Below, piece after piece: positions 25,508-34,780 of a stretch of 64,000 nt of DNA. The notes under the pieces were generated by a model. The model did not search any database, was not told the DNA's origin, and saw only the letters and a program-made list of their open reading frames with translations. This DNA comes from Pseudomonadota bacterium (GTDB taxonomy: Bacteria > Pseudomonadota > Gammaproteobacteria > Burkholderiales > Rhodocyclaceae): NCBI GenBank assembly GCA_018262095.1, contig JAGTRW010000033.1:1-64000 (forward strand). Reading direction: 5' to 3'. A program made the position numbers and the translations under genes. Within the stretch, counting starts at the first letter, position 1; each line of letters begins with the position of its first letter.

Positions 25508-27181
25508 ATGTTTTGTGTGCAATGCGAACAGACGATTTCAACGCCAGCCGGCAAAGGCTGCTCATTTTCTCAGGGGATGTGCGGCAAGACCGCCGACGTC
25601 TCCGACCTGCAGGACCTTCTCGTCTATGCCTTGCAGGGCACCTCGTACTATGCGCAAAAAGCGCGTGAGTTTGGCATCGTCGATCGCGCCGTCGACGCCT
25701 TCGTCGCGCAGGCCTTCTTCGCGACGCTGACCAACGTCAATTTCGAAGGGACACGCATCACCGGCTACGCGCGCCAGGCGCAGGACTACCGCGAAGTTTT
25801 GCGCAGCCGCTACGAAGCGGCCTGCCAAAACGCCGGAGCCGTTGCCGCCGAACCGACCCCGGCGGCGCGCTTTGAACTTGCCGCCGAAACGCTGGGACTC
25901 GCCGGGCTCAAAGCGCAAGCGCCGATCGCCGCGGTCAATCGCGGCAAGGGAACGATCAGCGAAGACGTGCTCGGCTTGCGCCTGCTTTGCCTCTACGGTC
26001 TCAAAGGCGCTGCGGCGTACATGGAGCACGCGCGCATCCTCGGCGAGACCGACGACGACGTCGCCGCCGAGTTTCACCGCATCATGGCCTGGCTCGGCAG
26101 CGACCCGGAAGACATGGGCGAGCTCTTGGCGACGTCGATGGCGATCGGCGCGCTCAACTACCGCGTGATGGAAATGCTCGACCGCGGCGAGACGCAGAAA
26201 TTTGGCCACCCGGTGCCGACCCAGGTCAACGTCAAGCCGGTCGCCGGCAAGGCGATCCTGGTCTCGGGACACGATCTGTGCGACCTCAGGATGATCCTCG
26301 AGCAGACCGTCGGCACCGGCATCAAGGTCTACACCAACGGCGAAATGCTGCCGGCGCACGGCTACCCCGAGCTCAAGAAATACCCGCATCTGGTCGGCAA
26401 CTACGGCAGCGCCTGGCAGAACCAGCAGCGCGAATTCGCCGCCTTCCCGGGCGCCATCGTGATGACGTCGAACTGCCTGATCGATCCCAACGTCGGCCAG
26501 TACGGCGAGCGCATCTTCACGCGCAGCATCGTCGGCTGGCCCGGCGTACAGCATATCGAAGGCGACGATTTTTCCCAGGTGATCGCCTGCGCGCAGGCGC
26601 AGGCCGGCTTCCCGTACGACGAGATCGCGCAGAGAATCACCGTCGGTTTCGGCCGCAACGCGCTGCTGAACGCCGCGCCGGCGGTCATCGAGCAGGTCCG
26701 CGCCGGCAATATCAAGCACTTCTTCCTGGTCGGCGGCTGCGACGGCGACAAGCGCGAACGCAGCTACTACGAGGAGTTCGCCACCAGCGCGCCGCAGGAC
26801 ACGGTGATCCTGACGCTGGCCTGCGGCAAGTACCGTTTCAACAAGAAGAACTTTGGCGAGATCAACGGCATCCCGCGCCTGATCGACATCGGCCAGTGCA
26901 ACGACAGCTACGCGGCGATCCAGCTGGCGATCGCGCTGGCGCGAGAATTCGACTGCGACATCAACGAACTGCCGCTCAACCTGGTGCTGAGCTGGTTCGA
27001 GCAGAAGGCCATCGTCGTTCTGCTCACGCTGCTCTCGCTGGGCGTAAAGAACATCCGCGTCGGCCCGAGCATCCCCGGTTTCCTGACGCCGAACCTGGTC
27101 GCCATCCTCAACGAAAAATTCGGCCTGACGCCGATCGGCACGGTCGCCGACGACCTGGCGACGATGCTCAAGGCCGCCTGA
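25508..27181 (+). CDS. hcp: Hydroxylamine reductase / hybrid cluster protein
   Basis: 557 residues, closely resembling E. coli Hcp. The N-terminal cysteines CVQC, then GCSFSQGMC, bind the small Fe-S cluster. The hybrid 4Fe-2S-2O cluster ligands lie in segments such as [26 protein letters not shown] and IGQCNDSY. Hcp reduces NO to N2O and hydroxylamine to ammonia and is implicated in protein S-nitrosylation in anaerobic E. coli. It is cytoplasmic, FNR-box controlled, and followed by its reductase gene hcr. Confidence 0.97.
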   Translation: MFCVQCEQTISTPAGKGCSFSQGMCGKTADVSDLQDLLVYALQGTSYYAQKAREFGIVDRAVDAFVAQAFFATLTNVNFEGTRITGYARQAQDYREVLRSRYEAACQNAGAVAAEPTPAARFELAAETLGLAGLKAQAPIAAVNRGKGTISEDVLGLRLLCLYGLKGAAAYMEHARILGETDDDVAAEFHRIMAWLGSDPEDMGELLATSMAIGALNYRVMEMLDRGETQKFGHPVPTQVNVKPVAGKAILVSGHDLCDLRMILEQTVGTGIKVYTNGEMLPAHGYPELKKYPHLVGNYGSAWQNQQREFAAFPGAIVMTSNCLIDPNVGQYGERIFTRSIVGWPGVQHIEGDDFSQVIACAQAQAGFPYDEIAQRITVGFGRNALLNAAPAVIEQVRAGNIKHFFLVGGCDGDKRERSYYEEFATSAPQDTVILTLACGKYRFNKKNFGEINGIPRLIDIGQCNDSYAAIQLAIALAREFDCDINELPLNLVLSWFEQKAIVVLLTLLSLGVKNIRVGPSIPGFLTPNLVAILNEKFGLTPIGTVADDLATMLKAA

Positions 27182-27199
27182 GCGAACTGCCCCTGCGGC

Positions 27200-27238
27200 C
27201 GCCGGCGTAGCGCGCCGGCGACCGCCCCGCCCTTTTTT
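27200..27238 (+). terminator. Hairpin plus T-run between hcp and hcr
   Basis: CGCCGGCG (27200-27207) and CGCCGGCG (27213-27220) are self-complementary and can form an 8-bp stem with a 5-nt loop. A run of six T residues follows 12 nt later (27233-27238). The distance is longer than for a canonical intrinsic terminator, so partial attenuation giving more Hcp than Hcr is possible but uncertain. Confidence 0.3.
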
Positions 27239-27250
27239 ATTGAAACCGCC

Positions 27251-28294
27251 ATGACTCCCCAAATCCAGACCGCATCCGGCGCCACGGCGCCGCTCGTCTG
27301 TCGCGACCGCGTCGAGGAAACTGCCGACGCCGCGACCTTCGTGTTCACCGCCGCCGACGCTGCGCCGATCGCCTACAAGGCCGGACAATTCATCGTCTTT
27401 TGCGTCGACGTCGACGGCCAGAAGCTGCACCGCGCCTACTCGCTGTCGTCGACGCCGAGCCGCCCGGAAAATCTGACGATCACCGTCAAGCGGGTTCCCG
27501 GCGGCCAGGTCTCCAACCACCTGCTCGACCACCTGCGCCCCGGTCATGCCCTTGCGGCACTGGCGCCGGCCGGCGACTTCAACGTCGTCGATCGGCCGTC
27601 GACCGGCCACGTCGTCCTGCTCAGCGCCGGCTGCGGCATCACCCCCTGCCTGTCGATCGCGCGCTGGCTGCTCGACACGAGCCCGGCGACGAGCATCGAC
27701 TTCATCCACAGCGCGCGCTCGGGCGACGACGTCATCGCCGCCGCCGAACTCGATCGCCTGCACGCCGCACACGCCAACTTCCGCCTGACGCGCGTCCTCG
27801 AACAGCCGGCGCGCGCCAGCGATCGCGCCGGGCTGCTGGCGCGCCCGCTGTTCGACCAGTTGCTGCCCGACCTGCACGGACGAACGATCTTCTGCTGCGG
27901 CCCGCAGCCCTACATGGACGCGGTGCGCGCGTTCGCCGACGAACGCGGTTTCGACATGGGCTATTTCCACTGCGAGAGCTTTGCCGCCACGAGCGCTGCC
28001 CGCGCCGCTCAAACGAGCGCTGGCGCCGGGCAAAGCTACACGCTGAGCGCGCCGACCTTCGCCAAGAGCGGCGAAATCGCCAGCACGCAGAGCCTGCTCG
28101 AGGCGCTCGAAAGCGCCGGTCTGCCGATCATCGGCGCCTGCCGCAGCGGCGTCTGCGGGTCGTGCAAGTGCCGGGTGGTCAGCGGTGAAGTGACGACGAC
28201 GAGTTCGGCGACGCTGTCCGGCGAAGAAATCGACTCGGGATACGTCCTCGCCTGCAGCAGCACGGCGCGTTCCGACCTGGTCGTCGACCTGTAG
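27251..28294 (+). CDS. hcr: Hybrid cluster protein reductase (FAD/NAD(P)H oxidoreductase with C-terminal 2Fe-2S ferredoxin domain)
   Basis: 347 residues: FAD-binding domain (about 12-115; HRAYSLSSTP is the FAD motif), NAD(P)-binding domain (about 118-240; LLSAGCGITPCLS, IFCCGPQPYM) and plant-type ferredoxin domain (about 265-347) with cluster cysteines in CRSGVCGSCKC and the later VLACSS. It transfers electrons from NADH to Hcp. Adjacent hcp and shared FNR control support the assignment over other phenol-hydroxylase-type reductases. Confidence 0.92.
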   Translation: MTPQIQTASGATAPLVCRDRVEETADAATFVFTAADAAPIAYKAGQFIVFCVDVDGQKLHRAYSLSSTPSRPENLTITVKRVPGGQVSNHLLDHLRPGHALAALAPAGDFNVVDRPSTGHVVLLSAGCGITPCLSIARWLLDTSPATSIDFIHSARSGDDVIAAAELDRLHAAHANFRLTRVLEQPARASDRAGLLARPLFDQLLPDLHGRTIFCCGPQPYMDAVRAFADERGFDMGYFHCESFAATSAARAAQTSAGAGQSYTLSAPTFAKSGEIASTQSLLEALESAGLPIIGACRSGVCGSCKCRVVSGEVTTTSSATLSGEEIDSGYVLACSSTARSDLVVDL

Positions 28295-28405
28295 CGCCAG
28301 GCCGGCCGCACCGCACCGGTGCGTTGACGTCCAAATGGGTGCCTTGACACAGCAAAAGCACCTGAAAGGAAAGCCGGCGCACCGATTCGCGGCGATTTCT
28401 TATGG

Positions 28406-28421
28406 TGGCACGGCAGTTGCA
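28406..28421 (+). promoter_or_regulatory. Sigma-54 (RpoN) -24/-12 promoter
   Basis: TGGCACGGCAGTTGCA matches the consensus TGGCACG-N4-TTGCW at every fixed position with exact spacing. The predicted start (near 28432) lies about 18 nt before the ATG of the large GGDEF-EAL gene, leaving room for the GAGAGGA ribosome-binding site. A sigma-54 activator (for example a NtrC- or NorR-like protein) would be required; its site was not identified. Confidence 0.75.
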
Positions 28422-28449
28422 TAGGGTTGCTCATTGAGAGGAACCCTTC

Positions 28450-31400
28450 ATGTTCTCAGCAGTGATGCGCTTTATCGGTCGTTTGAGCGTCGGCCGCAAG
28501 TTGATTCTGATCTACGCACTCGATCTCTCGGCGGTCATTTTCGTTTCCGGCATTCTGATCAGCGAGAAGTTCATCGCCATCGACTTCGCGCGCAAGGAGG
28601 TCGTCGGCAATCAGTACATCGCGGTCGTTCGCGATACGCTGGTCGGTTTGCACGGCGGCAGTGCGCTGCCCAGCGCCGAGAAACTGCGGGCTGCCGAAAC
28701 GGCTTATGGTGGCGGGATGGACAGCCACGCGCTGGCCGAAGAGCTCGCCGCGCTGCTCGAAGCGCCGACCGGGCGCGACCTGAGGCTGGCGACGCGCGCC
28801 GGGCAGGCGCTGATTCAGCGCATCGGCAACCAGTCGAATCTGATTCTCGACCCGGACCTCGACAGCTATTACACGATGTCGCTGATCGTGCTGCGTTTCC
28901 CCGAGCTCTTCGAACTGATCGGCCTGATCGAAGGCAAGACAGAGCAACTCGTCCGCGCACCGCGCGCCGCGCATAACCAGCTGCAGACCGAGTATCTGAT
29001 CCTCGAAGGCCGTCTCGACGCCATCGACAAGGGAATCGACGCCGATTTCGCGGAAGCGATCGCCGCCAACCACTCGCCGCTCAAGGCCCGGATGATCGCT
29101 TCGCGCCGCCAGTTGCGCGAAGCGATCAATACCTATCGCGGCAACGCGCACCGAATCGCCATCGACAACGTTCGTGGCGCCAAGGCGCCCGATATGGCCA
29201 GCGCCGCGCAGGCGCTGCTGGCGCAGCAGGAAACGGCGTGGACCACCGCCGAGGCCATGCTCGGAGAACTGCTCAAGTCGCGCATCGAAACGCTGTTCGA
29301 GCGCATGTGGATCCATCTCGGGACTGCGGCCGCGCTGTTGCTGCTGATCCTCTCGGTGGTCTATTTCGTCGCGCGCCAGATCGTGCTGCCGGTCACCCGA
29401 CTGGCCAAGGTCGCCGACCAGGTGCGGGCGAGTGGCAACTACGAATTGCGCGCACAGTGGGATTCGGGCGACGAGCTCGGCCGCCTGGTCAATGGCTTCA
29501 ACGTCATGCTCGAGCAGCTCAACCACAGCCGCCTGTCCGAACAGGAAATGGCGGCCAGCACGCGTGCCGCCGCCGCGCAGCGCGAGTTGTTAGAAGCCAT
29601 CCCGATCCCGATGGTGGTGACCGCGATTCCCCATCACGAAGTGTTGCACAGCAACGGCCCGGCGCAGGACTGGATCGAAGGGTACAGTACCGACCCCTGG
29701 CTCACCGGACTGACTGCGCCGGCACGCGTACGCTTCTTTCAGCAGTTGTCGGACCTGGGCGCGGCCAACGAGTTCGAGGTACTCTGGCATGGCGCCGAAG
29801 CGAACAGCTGGGCGCTGATCTCGGCGCGCCGCCTGCGTTACCAGGACAAGGATGCGATGCTGACGACGTTTACGCCGATCAATGGTCTGAAATTGATGGA
29901 ACAACGCCTAGAGCTGTGGGCCAAGGTCTTCGAAGCATCCTCCGAGAACATCATGATCACCGATGCCAAGCGCCGCATCGTCTCGGTCAATCGCGCTTTC
30001 TGCCGCGGCAGCGGCTACGAAGAGGCCGAAGTCATCGGACAGCTGCCGAACCTGCTGCGCTCCGATCGCCATCCCGATGATTTCATCGATGACATCTGGC
30101 GCCTGGCCAGCCTGCGCGGTTCGTGGCAGGGCGAAGTCTGGCTGCAGCGCAAGAGCGGCGAAGAGATCCTGCTGCGCACCGTGGTCAATGCCGTACGCGA
30201 CGGTCACGGCGAGATCACCCATTTCATTGCCGTCGCGCACGACATCAGCGAACACAAGGCCAACGAGCAACGCATCAACCACCTCGCGCATCACGACGCA
30301 CTGACCGATCTGCCCAACCGCTCGCTGTGCATCGAACGCTTGCGCATGTCGATGCAGCAAGCGCAGCGGCAGCACTGCCGCGTCGGCGTGCTGTTCATCG
30401 ATCTGGACCGCTTCAAGAACATCAACGACTCGCTCGGTCACCACATCGGCGACGGCCTGTTGCGCTCGGTCGCGCAGCGGCTGCTGGCGGCGGTGCGGCT
30501 CGGCGATACAGTGAGCCGGCTGGGCGGCGACGAGTTCGTGGTGATTTTGAACGGCGTCGCCGACAATCAAGAAATCATGCAGATCGTCGACCACCGGCTG
30601 ATCCCCTTGATCGGCCAAGCGCACGAGGTCGACGGTGCCGAACTGCACGTCTCGTGCAGCGTCGGCATTGCCGTCTACCCGGACGACGGCAGCGAGATCG
30701 AAGCCTTGATGCGCAACGCCGATGCCGCGATGTATCAGGCCAAGTCTTCGGGGCGCAACAACGCGCAGTTTTTCACCGCGCAGATGGCGCTGCATGCCAA
30801 CGAGCGGATGAACATCGAAAACGATCTGCGTTATGCCGTCGAACGCGGCGAACTGCGGCTCCATTATCAGCCACGCGTCGATTGCCGCAGCGGCCGCCTG
30901 CTCGGCACCGAGGCGCTGGTGCGCTGGCAACACCCGCAGCGCGGACTGATCGCTCCGGCGCGCTTCATTCCGATCGCCGAGGAATCCGGCCTGATCGTCC
31001 CGATCGGCGCCTGGATCATCGACCAAGCCTGCCGCCAACAGGCGGCCTGGCGCGACCAGGGGGCCGGCGAAATCGCCATCTCGATCAACCTCTCGGCGGT
31101 GCAGCTGCGCGATCCCGAACTCGCGACGACCATCAAGTCAGCGCTGGCCGCTCGCCAGATCAGGCCGCAGCTGATCGAACTCGAACTGACCGAATCGCTG
31201 CTGATGGAACACGCCGGCGCGACCATCGAGCTGCTGCACAAGCTCAAGGCGCTGGGCGTTTCGCTCTCGGTCGACGACTTCGGCACCGGCTATTCGAGCC
31301 TCAACTATCTGCATCGATTCCCGATCGACAAGCTCAAGATCGATCAGTCATTCGTTGCCGACATGCTCGACGACCCCAACGATCTGGCGATCACCCGCGC

Positions 31401-31587
31401 GATCATCGGCCTCGGCCACACGCTCGGCCTCAAAGTCGTCGCCGAGGGCGTCGAGCACGTCGAACAAGCGCGAATGCTCGCTGCGGCGGGCTGTGACGAG
31501 TTGCAGGGTTACCTCTTCAGCCACCCCTTGCCGGCCGACGAGTTGCTCGCCTGGAAAGCGGCGAATGAGCGCTCCACTCCGCACTAG
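28450..31587 (+). CDS. Membrane-bound GGDEF-EAL protein with HAMP and PAS domains
   Basis: 1045 residues. TM1 about 17-38, periplasmic helical sensor region about 40-285, TM2 about 288-310, HAMP about 310-365, a PAS-like segment about 375-480, PAS about 488-603, GGDEF domain about 612-770 with intact RLGGDEF (692-696) and EAL domain about 790-1030 with TEALVRW (821-823), plus ELTESL and DDFGTGYSSL motifs. Both catalytic motifs for c-di-GMP synthesis and hydrolysis look intact; which activity dominates cannot be told. It is expressed from a predicted sigma-54 promoter just after hcr and is convergent with another GGDEF-EAL gene. Confidence 0.93.
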   Translation: MFSAVMRFIGRLSVGRKLILIYALDLSAVIFVSGILISEKFIAIDFARKEVVGNQYIAVVRDTLVGLHGGSALPSAEKLRAAETAYGGGMDSHALAEELAALLEAPTGRDLRLATRAGQALIQRIGNQSNLILDPDLDSYYTMSLIVLRFPELFELIGLIEGKTEQLVRAPRAAHNQLQTEYLILEGRLDAIDKGIDADFAEAIAANHSPLKARMIASRRQLREAINTYRGNAHRIAIDNVRGAKAPDMASAAQALLAQQETAWTTAEAMLGELLKSRIETLFERMWIHLGTAAALLLLILSVVYFVARQIVLPVTRLAKVADQVRASGNYELRAQWDSGDELGRLVNGFNVMLEQLNHSRLSEQEMAASTRAAAAQRELLEAIPIPMVVTAIPHHEVLHSNGPAQDWIEGYSTDPWLTGLTAPARVRFFQQLSDLGAANEFEVLWHGAEANSWALISARRLRYQDKDAMLTTFTPINGLKLMEQRLELWAKVFEASSENIMITDAKRRIVSVNRAFCRGSGYEEAEVIGQLPNLLRSDRHPDDFIDDIWRLASLRGSWQGEVWLQRKSGEEILLRTVVNAVRDGHGEITHFIAVAHDISEHKANEQRINHLAHHDALTDLPNRSLCIERLRMSMQQAQRQHCRVGVLFIDLDRFKNINDSLGHHIGDGLLRSVAQRLLAAVRLGDTVSRLGGDEFVVILNGVADNQEIMQIVDHRLIPLIGQAHEVDGAELHVSCSVGIAVYPDDGSEIEALMRNADAAMYQAKSSGRNNAQFFTAQMALHANERMNIENDLRYAVERGELRLHYQPRVDCRSGRLLGTEALVRWQHPQRGLIAPARFIPIAEESGLIVPIGAWIIDQACRQQAAWRDQGAGEIAISINLSAVQLRDPELATTIKSALAARQIRPQLIELELTESLLMEHAGATIELLHKLKALGVSLSVDDFGTGYSSLNYLHRFPIDKLKIDQSFVADMLDDPNDLAITRAIIGLGHTLGLKVVAEGVEHVEQARMLAAAGCDELQGYLFSHPLPADELLAWKAANERSTPH

Positions 31588-31609
31588 ACGACGCGCGGGC
31601 GTCTAGTGC
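31581..31609. terminator. Perfect inverted repeat shared by the 3' ends of two convergent genes
   Basis: GCACTAGACG (31581-31590) and CGTCTAGTGC (31600-31609) form a perfect 10-bp stem with a 9-nt loop. The TAG stop codon of each convergent GGDEF-EAL gene lies inside one arm, so the hairpin can form in both transcripts. There is no strong T-tract on either strand. Confidence 0.55.
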
Positions 31610-34600
31610 ACAACTGCGGTCGGTGACAGCGCGCGAGCTGCTTGAACTTGGGCGGCCCGCGCCTGCCGTTCAAAGCGATCGAGCGGCAACGGTCGAGCGA
31701 AATAATAACCCTGATAGCCATGGCAGCCGATGCTCGCCAGACGCTCTTTCTGAGCTTCGTTCTCGACGCCTTCGGCGATGACCACCAGGCCAAGGCTTTG
31801 CCCGAGCGCGACGATGGTGCGAACGATGGCCTCATCGCTGGCGTCGGAGAGCAACTCGCTGACCAAGGACCGATCGATCTTGAGCTGATCGAGCGGCAAA
31901 CGCTTCAGGTACGACAGCGACGAATAGCCCGTACCGAAGTCGTCGAGCGAGAAACCGATTCCCTTCGCCCGCAGGAGGGTCATCTTGCCAATGGCCTCAT
32001 CGACATCTTCCACCAACATGCTTTCCGTCAGTTCCAGCTTGAGCCGGTACGGATTGGCGCCGCTGCACTCGAGCGCCGCCAGCACCTGACTCACAAAATC
32101 TTGGTGGTGAAGCTGGCGGGCGCTGACATTCACTGAAAGAACGAGATGGTCGAAGCCTGACCGTTGCGCCCAGTTCGCCAATTGCGCACAGGCGGTGTCG
32201 ACCACCCATTGGCCGATCGAAAGAATCAGCCCGCTTTCTTCGGCCAAGGGAATAAACTCCTCTGGAGCGACGAGCCCGCGCCCAGGGTGCTGCCAGCGCA
32301 ACAGCGCTTCGGCGCCAAGCAGGGCGCCCGATGAATCGACCAACGGCTGATAGTGCATGACGAACTGCTCTTTGAGAATCGCCTCGCGCAGCTCGGATTT
32401 CAACGCCGCATGGGCTTTTACCATGGACTGCATCTGCGGATCGAAGAAACACAGGGCGTCGCGCCCGGCCGCCTTGGCCTGGTACATCGCCAGATCGGCT
32501 CGCTTCAAGAGCTCGCTGACGCCGAGCCGGCTTTCGAACAGCGCGATGCCGATGCTGGCTGAGCTCTGATACGTCGCGCGGGCGACTTGGCAGGTCTGAT
32601 TGAGCGCCGCCAGGATTTTCTTGCCGACGAGTTCGGCCTGGTTCGCCGCCTCGGCGTCGATCGCGCTCAAGCCGTCGAGCATCACCACGAATTCGTCGCC
32701 GCCGATGCGCGCCACGGTATCGCCTTCGCGGACGCAGGCGAGCAGACGCTGGGCGACCTGCTGCAGCAGCAGGTCACCGACGTCGTGACCGAACGTATCG
32801 TTGAGTTCCTTGAAATGATCGAGGTCGATGAACAGCAGAGCGCCCTGGCGATGGTGTCGGGAGCGGCCGGCAAGCGCCTGTTCCAGTCGATCGAAAAGAA
32901 GCCGCCGGTTGGGCAGGCTGGTCAGTTGGTCGTAGAAGGCAAGGTTCTTGATCTTCTCTTCGGCCATCTTGCTCTCGGTGATGTCCAGGAACACTGAAAT
33001 CCCGGCGACCACCTCGCCGCGCGAGTTCCTGATCGGTGCCGCGCGCGACATGACGATGCGCTCGCTGCGATCGGCGCGGCGAATCACGAATTCCCTGGCG
33101 CCCGTCTCGCCTAAACGGATTGCGCGAGCCAGCGGAATTTCACTGCTGTCCAGCGGACGCCCATCAAGGTCGAACAGCGACCGGTCGGAAAGGAAGCGGT
33201 CGATGCTCAAACTGTAAACGGCGCGCTGTCGATCTTCGCCGTGAATCAATAACCCTGCGTCGTTCAAATAGCGTAGCGTGCCATCGTTCGCGTTCGCAAT
33301 CGCAATACCTGCCGGCGTCTGGTCCATCGCCGCACGAAGAATCGCCTGAGTTTCATGCAAGGCCTCCTCGGTCCGGTATTTCTCGGTGACATCGGAAAAG
33401 ACCAGAACGACACCGACGATTTCGCCACGCGCATTGCGAATCGGCGAAGCGCTGTCGGCTATCCGGTATTCGTCGCCATCGCGCGCGAGCAGCACCGTGT
33501 GACTGGCCAGACCGACGACCTTGCCTTGCTCAATCACCCGGTGCACCGGATTGGCGACGGTCTGGCGGGTGTCGGCATCGATAATGCGGAACACTTCGCC
33601 AAGTGGACGGCCGCGGGCCTCGTCGAAAGCCCAGCCGGTCAGTCGCTCGGCCGTCGGATTCATTCGCGTCACCCGGCCGTCGATATCGGTGGCGATCACG
33701 GCGTCGCCGATCGAATGCAGGGTAATCGTCAGATTTTCTTCGCTGGCGCGCAGCGCCTCGATCGATCGTCGCAGTTCGCTGATATCGCGGAACTCGCTGA
33801 CGCGGACCATCCGGCCCTGGTAAGGAATGCTTTTGCCCTGGACGATGAGCGGACAGCGCGTACCATCGCGGCGCAATCCTTCGATTTCGTAGGCTGGCCG
33901 ATAGTCGCCCGCCGTTCGGCGCCTGACCAACTCGCGCCACTCGGGAGCGATCAGTTGCATGCCGTCCATGCCGATCAACTCGTCGACCGGGTAACCGGAG
34001 AGTTCGGCAAGCGCCTGGTTGCAGTCGATATTGACCCCGCGATCATGCACTGCAATACCGCCAAAAGACGCGTCTTGCAGCGCTCTGAACCGCGCCTCGC
34101 TCTCCTGCAAAGCCGCCTCGCGTCGGCGCAAGGTCCTGAGCAGCGCTTCGCCCTGCTCTTTTTCTTCAAGCAAGGCGCTGGTGACGCGGCGCAAGGCACG
34201 CAGCGGCAAGATCTGCATGACGACGAAAACCAGGGCGCCGAGCAACAGGCCAAGCAGGCCTGCGGTCGCCGTCTTGAACGCCACGCTGCGTAGCGAAGCG
34301 CTGACCTCGACCCGACCGACGACACCTTCGCCATCGAACAAGGGATGACTGCGCGTCAAGAGCAGCGATTTTTCGACCTGGCCGGCTTCGGCGAGCAGTG
34401 CGTCCTGCGCGTCAAATACCCGAATCTGTTCGTCTTCGAGCCGTCCCGATTTGCGCGCCAGCAGTCCCCGTAGCGGGCCTTCAGCGTACCGCCATGAATC
34501 GGGCGCCGCAGCGATCAAGCCATTGAGCGCCGCGGCCGCAGTCCGCGCTTTGGCGGACAGTTCTTCGGCGCGATCGTGGTAAGCCACCAGGCCATAGCCG

Positions 34601-34686
34601 AGCGGCAGGCACAGCGCAAGCAGCAGCGAGATGGCCGCGGCCACGCCGTTGATGATGCGCGCAATGTCTTCCCGCTTGATTTTCAT
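31603..34686 (-). CDS. Membrane GGDEF-EAL protein with three PAS domains
   Basis: About 1027 residues. TM1 about 13-34, short periplasmic part, TM2 about 134-158, coiled linker, PAS about 200-310, PAS about 320-440, PAS about 450-575, GGDEF about 580-745 with intact RIGGDEF, EAL about 765-1010 with AEALLRW, ELTESML and DDFGTGYSSL. Probably a c-di-GMP cyclase/phosphodiesterase responding to PAS ligands or redox. ATG 34686 is preferred over a TTG at 34698. It is the last of four minus-strand signalling genes (kinase, regulator, MCP, this gene) that may form one operon. Confidence 0.93.
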   Translation of the reverse strand: MKIKREDIARIINGVAAAISLLLALCLPLGYGLVAYHDRAEELSAKARTAAAALNGLIAAAPDSWRYAEGPLRGLLARKSGRLEDEQIRVFDAQDALLAEAGQVEKSLLLTRSHPLFDGEGVVGRVEVSASLRSVAFKTATAGLLGLLLGALVFVVMQILPLRALRRVTSALLEEKEQGEALLRTLRRREAALQESEARFRALQDASFGGIAVHDRGVNIDCNQALAELSGYPVDELIGMDGMQLIAPEWRELVRRRTAGDYRPAYEIEGLRRDGTRCPLIVQGKSIPYQGRMVRVSEFRDISELRRSIEALRASEENLTITLHSIGDAVIATDIDGRVTRMNPTAERLTGWAFDEARGRPLGEVFRIIDADTRQTVANPVHRVIEQGKVVGLASHTVLLARDGDEYRIADSASPIRNARGEIVGVVLVFSDVTEKYRTEEALHETQAILRAAMDQTPAGIAIANANDGTLRYLNDAGLLIHGEDRQRAVYSLSIDRFLSDRSLFDLDGRPLDSSEIPLARAIRLGETGAREFVIRRADRSERIVMSRAAPIRNSRGEVVAGISVFLDITESKMAEEKIKNLAFYDQLTSLPNRRLLFDRLEQALAGRSRHHRQGALLFIDLDHFKELNDTFGHDVGDLLLQQVAQRLLACVREGDTVARIGGDEFVVMLDGLSAIDAEAANQAELVGKKILAALNQTCQVARATYQSSASIGIALFESRLGVSELLKRADLAMYQAKAAGRDALCFFDPQMQSMVKAHAALKSELREAILKEQFVMHYQPLVDSSGALLGAEALLRWQHPGRGLVAPEEFIPLAEESGLILSIGQWVVDTACAQLANWAQRSGFDHLVLSVNVSARQLHHQDFVSQVLAALECSGANPYRLKLELTESMLVEDVDEAIGKMTLLRAKGIGFSLDDFGTGYSSLSYLKRLPLDQLKIDRSLVSELLSDASDEAIVRTIVALGQSLGLVVIAEGVENEAQKERLASIGCHGYQGYYFARPLPLDRFERQARAAQVQAARALSPTAVVH

Positions 34687-34780
34687 CTCAGTTCGCAATC
34701 ACTCGGGGTTCCCGGCCCCTGTGCCGCACCGGACGCACCGGACGCACTGGCCGCCAGGCGACCCGACAGGCGTTCACCGA

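Noticed and set aside
25562-28033. 823-codon minus-strand open frame opposite hcp-hcr
   Set aside because: It is an antisense shadow caused by high GC; composition is Arg/Ala/Asp-rich with no motifs, while hcp and hcr on the other strand are unmistakable.
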